From: Microbulbifer celer
Lineage (GTDB): Bacteria; Pseudomonadota; Gammaproteobacteria; Pseudomonadales; Cellvibrionaceae
Assembly: GCF_020991125.1 (NCBI RefSeq)
Contig: NZ_CP087715.1
Location: 2,824,501 to 2,888,500, forward strand
Length of the DNA stretch: 64,000 bases
Direction: 5' to 3'
Of this stretch, positions 53,689 through 61,669 are shown in pieces. Below the pieces are notes generated by a model that had not been told where the DNA came from, ran no database searches, and worked only from the letters and a program-made list of their open reading frames with translations. Position 1 is the first letter of the stretch, and each line of letters starts with the position of its first letter. The position numbers were made by a program, and so were the translations under genes.

Positions 53689-53942
53689 GGGGAATTCCTC
53701 ATTGTTCTTGATTGTTTCAACGCCTATTGGCGGCAAAAAATCTCACTGCCTGAACCAATGGTCCGCTCAAGAGGCCGATTCTTACAATGCTCAGTACAAT
53801 CAATACTCAGTTCGATCCTGTAGCTCGGCACGGTGTCGCCACCCTGTCTCAGAGCGCATTCAGATGGTTTTGTTCCCGATGGCCAACGCAGAGCCGGCCG
53901 TTCTGGCGAGGTAAACGGTTACACAACTTTCCCCATGGAACA

Positions 53943-55667
53943 CTAGCGGTCCTGGGCGACGGAGGCATCAAATAACTCGATAGCAGTGTTGCTCATTCCC
54001 CTCGCCAGCTCCTGTTCACGCAGAAACACCCGCTCGGCTCCGTCCCGCTTCAGCAACACAGCATCCTCTTCGCCACTGGCACGCGCCAACACTCGGATAT
54101 CCGGCTTCAGCAAATGCGCAGTCTCGATCATCTGCCGAGTGCGCAAGGTATCAGGGATGGTGACAATCAACAGGCGTGCGCGCGCCACGTGGGCCTGAAT
54201 CAAGACTTCTGCCTCCGCCGCGTCTCCGGAGACTGCGGCCAATCCCCTCTCCCGCAGTTGCTCCACCAGTTCGCGGCTCTGCTCCGCCACCACCACGGAT
54301 ATTCCCTCGTTGCACAGCGTCGTCACCACCCGCGAACCCACGTCGCCATAACCAACCACCACCGTATGCCCGGTCAGTTTGCGCAGATCCGTAGACATGG
54401 GCAGACCTGCCAGCGGATCCGCCGAGCGCTCCATAAACCGAGCCTGCGACGAGCGCCCGCGAATCCAGCGCTGCAGCGGTTCGAGCGCATTGAACAGCAA
54501 CGGATTCAGAGCAATGGAAATCAATGCACCGGCCAGAATCAGGTTCTGCCCCTCGGCGGAAAGCAACCCCAGAGAGACACCGAGCGCCGCGAGAATAAAT
54601 GAGAACTCGCCAATCTGCGCCAGACTCGCCGACACCGTGAGCGCAGTATTGAGCGGATAACGGAATAGTAATACCAGTGCGAACGCGGCCAGGGTTTTGC
54701 CAATCACGATGATCGCTACTACCGCCAGCACCCGCCCCGGTGATTCAATCAACATACCCGGATCGAACAGCATACCCACGGAAACAAAAAACAGTACCGC
54801 AAAAGCATCCCGCAGCGGCAGTGACTCCTCTGCGGCGCGGTGACTCAACGCCGATTCACGTAGCACCGTACCAGCAAAAAATGCACCGAGCGCAAAGGAC
54901 ACCCCGAAGATCATCGAGGAGAAATAGGCGATACCCATCGCGGAGGCCACCACTGCCAGGGTAAACAGTTCGCGCGAGCCAGTGCGTGCCACCTGCCACA
55001 GCAGCCAGGGGAAAAGCCGCCGGCCGCCCACCAGCATCAATGCCACGAATACCCCCACCTTGCCGAGCGTGATGGCGATGGTGAGTGCGAGACTGTCGGC
55101 CTCGGCGCCGGTATCGACACCAGTATCAACCGGCACCCCCCCAAGCCAACCCGCCAGTGCCGGCAGGATCACCAGCACAAATACCATCACCAGGTCTTCC
55201 ACCACCAGCCAGCCTACGGCAATACGCCCGTTGACCGTATCCAGCAATCGGCGCGCCTCCAGTCCACGCAACAGCACGACGGTGCTTGCCACCGACAGCG
55301 CCAGTCCAAACACCAGACTGGCGCCAATCTCCCAGCCCCACCAGCGCGCCACACCGAAGCCGAGCAGTGTGGCCACCACAATTTGCGCGAGCGCACCAAC
55401 AATGGCGATGCGCCGCACCGCCATCAGGTCCGACAGGGAGAAGTGCAGGCCGACACCAAACATCAGCAGGATTACACCGATCTCCGCCAGCTGTTGTGAC
55501 AGCACCATATCCGCGACAAAGCCCGGCGTTGCCGGACCGATGATCACCCCAGCGATCATGTAACCGAGCAGCGCCGGCAAACGCAGTCGGGCGGCCACAA
55601 ACCCGAGCAGCAGTGCCAGTCCCAGCGCCACGGAAATGGTAGTAATCAGAGAAATATCGTGATGCAA
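53943..55667 (-). CDS. KefB/YbaL-type cation:proton antiporter with RCK domain
   Basis: 574 residues, very like E. coli YbaL (KefL). N-terminal Na+/H+ exchanger domain of about 12 helices (LLGYMIAGVIIGPATPGFVAD, GVILLMFGVGLHFSL, ASTVVLLRGLEARRLL, GWLVVEDLVMV), then a TrkA-N Rossmann domain (VVVGYGDVGSRVV) that senses nucleotide. Probably exports potassium or protects from electrophiles. TTG start at 55667 gives the YbaL-like LHHDISLITTI beginning and has a G-rich site upstream. Confidence 0.88.
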   Translation of the reverse strand: MHHDISLITTISVALGLALLLGFVAARLRLPALLGYMIAGVIIGPATPGFVADMVLSQQLAEIGVILLMFGVGLHFSLSDLMAVRRIAIVGALAQIVVATLLGFGVARWWGWEIGASLVFGLALSVASTVVLLRGLEARRLLDTVNGRIAVGWLVVEDLVMVFVLVILPALAGWLGGVPVDTGVDTGAEADSLALTIAITLGKVGVFVALMLVGGRRLFPWLLWQVARTGSRELFTLAVVASAMGIAYFSSMIFGVSFALGAFFAGTVLRESALSHRAAEESLPLRDAFAVLFFVSVGMLFDPGMLIESPGRVLAVVAIIVIGKTLAAFALVLLFRYPLNTALTVSASLAQIGEFSFILAALGVSLGLLSAEGQNLILAGALISIALNPLLFNALEPLQRWIRGRSSQARFMERSADPLAGLPMSTDLRKLTGHTVVVGYGDVGSRVVTTLCNEGISVVVAEQSRELVEQLRERGLAAVSGDAAEAEVLIQAHVARARLLIVTIPDTLRTRQMIETAHLLKPDIRVLARASGEEDAVLLKRDGAERVFLREQELARGMSNTAIELFDASVAQDR

Positions 55668-55735
55668 AGGTCCCCCCGACAATCGCGATGCCGTGTAATT
55701 ATCAAGCCCGAGATATTGTTGCTACCAGGTTCGAT

Positions 55736-56344
55736 TCACGCCAGAAAAAACTGCTGGATACCGAGCAACACGTTGGTGGTAGCCACCGAGGCGAGAATCA
55801 GTCCCATTATCCGACTGACGATACTCGCGCCGGCGTTGCCGATCCAGCGGTAGATCCAGTTGGCGGTCAAAAGCAGCATCAGCACAATGGCCAGCACCGC
55901 AAACATGGAAGAGGCGGTATTGATCTGGTGAATGGGGTCAAAGCGGTGATTGTCAGTCAGTACTACGGCAGCCAGCATGGCGCCGGGGGAGGCGATAGAG
56001 GGAACCGCAAGGGGGAAAATTGCCGTCTCGTTCCCGTCGCGAATGATTCCCACCTCCTGCTCGGGCTTACCTTCACCAAAGATCATGGTGAGTGCAAACA
56101 GGAACAGTACGATGCCACCGGCCACCTGAAAGGCGGAAAGAGGCACACCGATGGCCTCCAGCAGGTACTGGCCGGCAAACAGGAAGAACAGCAGAATGCC
56201 TGCTGCGACCGCCACCGCCATGATGGCAATCTTCTTGCGCTGCCATTCGCTGTGACGGCTGGTGACAGCAATGAAGACCGGCAGGGTACCTACCGGGTCA
56301 ATGACGGCAAAGAAAAAGACAAAGCTGCTGATCCAATCGCTCAA
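55736..56344 (-). CDS. MarC-family integral membrane protein
   Basis: 202 residues, six predicted membrane helices in two repeats, each with the family motif: FFAVIDPVGTLPVFIAVT near the start and PSIASPGAMLAAVVL in the second half. MarC/YhgN proteins have no firmly established transport role. It is divergent from aceK, with a 67-base spacer. Confidence 0.88.
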   Translation of the reverse strand: MSDWISSFVFFFAVIDPVGTLPVFIAVTSRHSEWQRKKIAIMAVAVAAGILLFFLFAGQYLLEAIGVPLSAFQVAGGIVLFLFALTMIFGEGKPEQEVGIIRDGNETAIFPLAVPSIASPGAMLAAVVLTDNHRFDPIHQINTASSMFAVLAIVLMLLLTANWIYRWIGNAGASIVSRIMGLILASVATTNVLLGIQQFFLA

Positions 56345-56411
56345 GGAGTCTCCTGGGTGGTCATGCTAGGGTTATCAAAAGGCAGGATATGCTTCCATAA
56401 GAGTCTAGTGT

Positions 56412-58190
56412 ATGACAAACCACTCCCCCACCGCACGGCGTATTGCGAAGACCATTCTCAATGGCTTTGAGGCCTACTTTGCCGATTTCCAGAATATGAC
56501 CCTGGGGGCGAAAGCACGCTTTGAGACCCACGCCTGGAGCGCGGTGCAGGAATCCAACAAGGAGCGTATCGATCTCTACAAGACCAAGGTCAACCAGGTG
56601 CTCAACCTGGTACACTCGGTGACCAGTAAAGATACCACCCAACTGGAACTCTGGGGTCAGGCCAAGGAAACCTACGGTCAGCTGATCGCCAACAACAATA
56701 ACTACGAAATCGCCGAAACCTTTTTCAACTCCGTATTCTGCAGCCAGTTCCACCACGCGCACATCCACGACAGTCACCTCTTCGTGAAATCTTCCCGCGC
56801 CCCGGACGAGAAGCCGTTGCGGGATTACAGCATCTATATCAGCTACAGTGGCCGCGAAGGCCTGGAAGCGATGATCGAGGATATCCTTGCGGACTACCAA
56901 TTCTCCATCGACTGGGAGGATACCCGGAGGGATATCGGCAATATCTGTGCGGCTCTGCGCGCCGGGCCACTGTCGGTATTCGAAAGCGAAGACGATGAGC
57001 AGATGCTGCGGGTGGATATGCTCGAATCCGTGTTCTACCGCAACAAGGCCGCCTACCTGGTGGGGCGCATGATGTTTCGTGGCGAGGTTATCCCGCTGAT
57101 TCTTCCCTGCCTCAACAACGAGCGTGGCGGCATCTTTGTGGATACCGTTATCTACGACAACGATTCCGCCAGTATCATTTTCAGCTTCACCCGCTCCTAC
57201 TTTATGGTGGACGCACCAATTCCCTCGCGCTTTGTGCGCTTCCTTTCCACCATCATGCCATTGAAAGAGAAGTCAGAACTCTACAATTCCATCGGCTTTC
57301 ACAAGCACGGCAAGACAGAATTCTACCGCCACATTCTGGCGCATATGAAGGTGAGCAACGACAAGTTCATCATTGCCCCCGGTATCAAGGGGATGGTGAT
57401 GAGCGTGTTTACCCTGCCCTCCTATCCGGTGGTATTCAAGGTCATCAAGGACAAGTTCGACAATCCGAAGACGGTCACCGAGGCCATCGTCAAAGAGAAG
57501 TACAAGTTTGTATCCCGCGCCGACCGCGTCGGGCGTATGGCGGATACCCAGGAGTACACCAACTTTATTTTCTATCGCAATCGCTTCAGTGAGGAATTGC
57601 TGGAAGAGTTGAAAAAGGTGGCGCCGTCAAAACTCGAAATCGATGAAAAGTGGGTCATCATCCGCCACCTGTATGTGGAACGACGCATGGAGCCCCTGAA
57701 CCTGTATCTGGACACCGCGGACGAAGCGCAGACCATTGCGGCAATGGAAGAGTACGGCAACGCAATCAAACAGCTGGCAGCGGCGAACATCTTTCCCGGC
57801 GATATGCTGCTGAAAAACTTCGGCGTCACCCGCCACGGCCGTGTGGTGTTTTACGATTACGATGAACTGTGTCCACTGACGGAATGCAATTTCCGCAAGC
57901 TCCCAGAACCGCAGACCGCCGAGCAGGAACTGGCGGATCGGCCCTGGTATACGGTAGCGGAAGCCGATGTATTCCCGGAGGAGTTCCGGCTGTTCTTCTC
58001 CGGTAATCCCACCGCACGTAAAGCCTTTGAGAGCGAACACAGTGACCTTTACGATTACCGCTACTGGCAAAAGTTACAGCATAATATCCGCAATGGCCGC
58101 GTAGACAGCACCTTCCCCTACCGACGCAAATGCCGTTTCAAACGCCGCAGACCCAAAACCAACCGTCCACCCGCGGCAATCGGTCAATAA
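56412..58190 (+). CDS. aceK: Isocitrate dehydrogenase kinase/phosphatase
   Basis: AceK, 592 residues. Phosphorylates and thereby inactivates isocitrate dehydrogenase during growth on acetate or fatty acids, and reverses this, directing carbon into the glyoxylate shunt. N-terminal regulatory domain, then the kinase domain with ATP loop APGIKGMVMSVF, lysine in VVFKVIKDKFDNPK, and FYDYDELCPL with the catalytic acid. In enterobacteria it follows aceBA; here no glyoxylate-shunt gene is adjacent. The C-terminus is an arginine-rich tail (KCRFKRRRPK). Confidence 0.95.
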   Translation: MTNHSPTARRIAKTILNGFEAYFADFQNMTLGAKARFETHAWSAVQESNKERIDLYKTKVNQVLNLVHSVTSKDTTQLELWGQAKETYGQLIANNNNYEIAETFFNSVFCSQFHHAHIHDSHLFVKSSRAPDEKPLRDYSIYISYSGREGLEAMIEDILADYQFSIDWEDTRRDIGNICAALRAGPLSVFESEDDEQMLRVDMLESVFYRNKAAYLVGRMMFRGEVIPLILPCLNNERGGIFVDTVIYDNDSASIIFSFTRSYFMVDAPIPSRFVRFLSTIMPLKEKSELYNSIGFHKHGKTEFYRHILAHMKVSNDKFIIAPGIKGMVMSVFTLPSYPVVFKVIKDKFDNPKTVTEAIVKEKYKFVSRADRVGRMADTQEYTNFIFYRNRFSEELLEELKKVAPSKLEIDEKWVIIRHLYVERRMEPLNLYLDTADEAQTIAAMEEYGNAIKQLAAANIFPGDMLLKNFGVTRHGRVVFYDYDELCPLTECNFRKLPEPQTAEQELADRPWYTVAEADVFPEEFRLFFSGNPTARKAFESEHSDLYDYRYWQKLQHNIRNGRVDSTFPYRRKCRFKRRRPKTNRPPAAIGQ

Positions 58191-58342
58191 CACCAGCAAC
58201 CGCAAACTGGTTCACAAAGTACCTGACGTTACCTGTCGGGTAATAGTCTTCCCGCTTCATTGGGTTACTGTCTAACGCGGCCTCTGGTTCCGTATGGGAC
58301 AGGATAAGAATAAAGGGCACCTCTAAAATGAGGAAGCGGGCT

Positions 58343-59389
58343 ATGGATTTTGATGCAAGGCTGATTCCCCTGCACCGTCACCCCCTGGGTTTTATCGAGG
58401 CATTTACCAGCCTCGGCGCCGACCAGGACGCATTGCTGGCCGGCACCGGCATTTCCCCTGCGATGTTTGACCTGCAGCGGGCGCATATCAGCTATCACCA
58501 ATGGCAACAGCTACTACGCAATGGTATTCGCCTTTGTCGGCAACCCAACTTGGGGCTCGCCGTAGGATTGCAGCTGCACTGGAGTTACTGGGGTCCGCTG
58601 GGTTTTCTGGTGCACTGCAGTCCCAGCCTCAAAGACGCCGCCGAGGCGTTCAGGCGCTATATGGTAATCGTGCAGCCCTTTTATGCATTGCGCGCGGGCA
58701 AATCCAATTCCTACCTGGATACCGGAGACCGTGTGGTAGAACCCATCAACTACGTCACTCCACACGATCACGACCCGATGCTGCGCGCCTTTGCGCTGCA
58801 GTTCAGGCTCGCTACCACGTTACGTATCTGGGACAGTTGCGGCAATAAGAACGTGAGCGACCCGGAGATTCAGGTCCGGCTCGCAGATCCGAAGCCGGCC
58901 TGCACTCGCCTGTATGAGCAATTGCCATGTCAGTCATTGGCATTCGAATGCGACAGTTCGACCATCTCTGGCAGCATGGCGCTGGTGTTCAAGCGCTTTC
59001 GACCGCTGCGCCAACGCACTTTTGATCACCTCATCCAGGAGTGCGAACGGGAACTGGATCATTTCTCGGAAAGCATCACCTTCTGTGAACGCGTGCGCTG
59101 GCATATACGCGCGCATTTCACGCCAAACCAGGAACTCGGCAAAGTGGCGGAACAGCTGCAGTTGTCGGCACGCAGCCTTACCCGTCGGTTATCTGCCGAG
59201 GGCACGTCTTTCCGTCGACTGCTACACGAGATCCGCATGGAGATAGCAGTACATCACCTGCAGCACTCCAGCCTCAAGCTGGACACCATCGCGGATTACA
59301 CCGGGTTTTCCTGTGCGTCCAGCCTGCGGCGGGCGGTCAAAAACTGGACCGGTCGGGCGGCCGGTGAAGTACGCGCCGCCACAAGCTGA
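58343..59389 (+). CDS. AraC-family transcriptional regulator
   Basis: 348 residues. N-terminal arabinose-binding-type domain of AraC relatives (about 15-195: GISPAMFDLQRAHISYHQWQQLLRNG, WGPLGFLVHCSPSLKDAAEAF) and a C-terminal double helix-turn-helix (about 245-345: VAEQLQLSARSLTRRLSAEGTSFRRLLHE, then LDTIADYTGFSCASSLRRAVKNWTG). The ATG at 58343 has AGGA 8 bases upstream; another ATG exists at 58328. Targets unknown; the adjacent downstream small envelope protein is a candidate. Confidence 0.88.
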   Translation: MDFDARLIPLHRHPLGFIEAFTSLGADQDALLAGTGISPAMFDLQRAHISYHQWQQLLRNGIRLCRQPNLGLAVGLQLHWSYWGPLGFLVHCSPSLKDAAEAFRRYMVIVQPFYALRAGKSNSYLDTGDRVVEPINYVTPHDHDPMLRAFALQFRLATTLRIWDSCGNKNVSDPEIQVRLADPKPACTRLYEQLPCQSLAFECDSSTISGSMALVFKRFRPLRQRTFDHLIQECERELDHFSESITFCERVRWHIRAHFTPNQELGKVAEQLQLSARSLTRRLSAEGTSFRRLLHEIRMEIAVHHLQHSSLKLDTIADYTGFSCASSLRRAVKNWTGRAAGEVRAATS

Positions 59390-59487
59390 AAGCGGACATG
59401 CGGGTATTCACGCGCAGGTCACACACAGACATCACGAAGGATATGGCTATAGTTAGAGGACGGATCCAATACCGGTGGAGGTTTGTA

Positions 59488-60000
59488 GTGCGGTATTTCA
59501 GTGTCAGCAGGGTTTTCTCAGCGCTGCTTCTGGCGACGCTGGCAGGAACGGGCGGCTGCGGCTACCTGCCCAGTGAAATGGAAGGCGTTACCAAACCAAA
59601 ACCCGAGGGTAAGCCCGCCCCCGCGTCCACCACCAGGCAGCACACCGCCAGCTGTGATACCGCAGCCAAAAACTATCGCGTAGTGCAGTTTGACGAACTG
59701 TACGACACCACCGGCGATCCGCGCTCCCCTTTTCGCCCCGCCCCGAATATTCCCGCGCAATACGACGTCAACGCCTATGTCTGGGGTTACGATAACTGTA
59801 TGCAGCAGGGTAACTGCAGCAACGGCGATCACTACTGGTTGATCAAGCGCGGGCCGGAAGGAGACTTCAGCACCTGGGTCGTCACGCCACAATTTCCGCG
59901 CATTACGATCGCCTCTACCTGCAAAGGCCGACTAAAGGTTGGCAAACGCTATCGCTTCTCGTTCAAAAATGGGGCACTGGTCGGCTTCAGCCGCAACTGA
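59488..60000 (+). CDS. Small exported protein of unknown function
   Basis: 170 residues from a GTG with GGAGG 6 bases upstream; the open frame extends back to 59398. A signal peptide (FSALLLATLAGTGGC) ends near a cysteine, but TGGC is a poor lipobox, so lipidation is uncertain. The mature part has four more cysteines (SCD, NCMQQGNC, STC) that could form two disulfides, and a beta-rich end (GKRYRFSFKNGALVGFSRN). I do not recognise a family. Confidence 0.6.
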   Translation: MRYFSVSRVFSALLLATLAGTGGCGYLPSEMEGVTKPKPEGKPAPASTTRQHTASCDTAAKNYRVVQFDELYDTTGDPRSPFRPAPNIPAQYDVNAYVWGYDNCMQQGNCSNGDHYWLIKRGPEGDFSTWVVTPQFPRITIASTCKGRLKVGKRYRFSFKNGALVGFSRN

Positions 60001-60033
60001 GGCAACCGTTCCCAAAACATTGCCTTCCGTTTA

Positions 60034-60051
60034 GTTACAAGTGACTGTAAC
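60034..60051 (+). promoter_or_regulatory. Dyad GTTACA-N6-TGTAAC upstream of the sigma factor gene
   Basis: Perfect 6-base half sites separated by six bases, 48 bases before the start of the ECF sigma gene. This is a plausible repressor or activator operator for the sigma/anti-sigma unit. Confidence 0.35.
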
Positions 60052-60098
60052 AATCTGTCGCTATTCTTTTCGACACGGAATCAGGAGCACCAGATTCA

Positions 60099-60590
60099 AT
60101 GCCGAATTCAGCGACAATTCACCAGGGAACTATCCGGGAGCTGCTTGAGGGCAGCACCGAAATCCGGCGTTACGTCCAGCGTCACAGCCCGGATCCCACG
60201 GAAGCCGCTGATTACTACCAGGAATGCATCGCTATCGTACTGGAGCAATCCCGACGGCGCGCGATCGAAAATCCTGTCGCCTACGCCATTCGCACTGCCC
60301 GCAACCTGATCTCCAAGCACAAACGCCCGGAACAACTGGAAGAGGATGACGCGGTGAGCCCCGCGCCGTCACCGGAAGACTGCTATCACACCGGGCAACG
60401 GCTGGCGCAGATTGCCAGAGTCCTGGAAGACATGCCCCCGCTCCGCCGCCAGGTATTTATTCGCCGCCGGGTATACGGCGAAAGCCGTGAACAGATTGCC
60501 GAATCAATGAATATCAGCCGGGAAGCGGTAAAGAAACACATCACCCGGGCACTGGTCGACATTCAATTGCACCTGGACAAACAGGGCTGA
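60099..60590 (+). CDS. FecI-like ECF sigma factor
   Basis: 163 residues. Region 2 (about 20-85: DPTEAADYYQECIAIVLEQSRR, PVAYAIRTARNLISKHKR) and region 4 (about 105-155: LEDMPPLRRQVFIRRRVYGESREQIAESMNISREAVKKHI) are clear, with a short linker. AGGAG lies 11 bases before the ATG. With the following fecR-like gene and receptor it forms a cell-surface signalling set, in which the occupied receptor activates the sigma factor. Confidence 0.9.
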   Translation: MPNSATIHQGTIRELLEGSTEIRRYVQRHSPDPTEAADYYQECIAIVLEQSRRRAIENPVAYAIRTARNLISKHKRPEQLEEDDAVSPAPSPEDCYHTGQRLAQIARVLEDMPPLRRQVFIRRRVYGESREQIAESMNISREAVKKHITRALVDIQLHLDKQG

Positions 60591-60603
60591 GGGCGGCACA
60601 ACC

Positions 60604-61599
60604 ATGAGTACAGCAATTCCCCCCCTTCCCCCGGAAACCCTGTATCAGGAAGCCGCGGACTGGCTCGAAGAAATGTCCTGCGGTCCGCTGGACGACGCGG
60701 GTAAACAACAGTTACAGCGCTGGTTACGCGACAACGCGCAGGGAGCGGCCATCCTCGAGCGCATGCTGTCCACCTGGGAAGACCCGGCACTGATGCAGGC
60801 CCTTACCGACGCGCAGCGGGCCAGTGATACCGCCGTGACTGTTTTGCCGACCAGACGCAACCTCACACGCTCGGTCGCTTTTGCTGCGGCAGCCAGCCTG
60901 TTACTTGCCGTGGGGGGTGTCACACTGCATTTCCAAAGCGCCTCACAACAAACCACATCCACCGCCGAGGCGGCGGCAGCGTATCAGACATCCGCCACCA
61001 GGGACCGCACCTTCAACCTGCGGGACGGCTCATCCCTGACCCTTGCCGCCCGCAGTGCACTGGATGTCGATTTCCGGAAAGACAGCCGTGAGATCAGCCT
61101 GACCCGTGGCGGCGCCTATTTTGCGGTGGCCAAGGATCCTACGCGTCCGTTTACCGTACGCACCGACAGCACCCGGGTTACCGCCGTGGGTACCGCGTTC
61201 AGTGTCGATCGTCTGCGCGACGGATTGGAAGTGCGGGTGTACGAGGGACGGGTGAAAGTATCCCGACGCGATGGGCGCCCCCCGGAGTACCTCAACGCCG
61301 GCGAGCAATTGCGACAACAGGACGATGGTCGCTGGGCGATCGACCACTTCCCGCTCGACATGCCGTCTCATTGGCAATCGGGATGGATGACGATCGATAG
61401 CGAACCCCTCGGCTATCTGATTGACCACCTGAGCCGCTACAGTGATACGCCGATCAGTGCGCACGGCAACCTGAGAAACCAACCGGTGGCAGGGCGATTC
61501 AACCTGCGGGACCCCGAAGCCACGCTGGCACTGTTGCGCGAGCTGTACACACTGGAAACCCGCAAGGAAAACGACCGGATAATCCTGAGCGCCCGGTAA
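60604..61599 (+). CDS. FecR-like anti-sigma factor or sigma regulator
   Basis: 331 residues. N-terminal cytoplasmic domain with the DUF4880-type helix (EAADWLEEMSCGPLDDAGKQQLQRWL), one membrane helix (about 90-110), and a periplasmic FecR domain (about 135-230: GGAYFAVAKDPTRPFTVRTDSTRVTAVGTAFSV, VRVYEGRVKVSRRDG). A C-terminal STN-like segment (YSDTPISAHGNLRNQPVAGRFNL) follows. It would carry the receptor signal across the inner membrane to the sigma factor encoded 13 bases upstream. Confidence 0.9.
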   Translation: MSTAIPPLPPETLYQEAADWLEEMSCGPLDDAGKQQLQRWLRDNAQGAAILERMLSTWEDPALMQALTDAQRASDTAVTVLPTRRNLTRSVAFAAAASLLLAVGGVTLHFQSASQQTTSTAEAAAAYQTSATRDRTFNLRDGSSLTLAARSALDVDFRKDSREISLTRGGAYFAVAKDPTRPFTVRTDSTRVTAVGTAFSVDRLRDGLEVRVYEGRVKVSRRDGRPPEYLNAGEQLRQQDDGRWAIDHFPLDMPSHWQSGWMTIDSEPLGYLIDHLSRYSDTPISAHGNLRNQPVAGRFNLRDPEATLALLRELYTLETRKENDRIILSAR

Positions 61600-61669
61600 C
61601 CCCTGAAGCGCCCAAATTAATCAAAGCGCTCACGTTGATCACCTGAGGCCCCGGAACGCACACAGTCCC

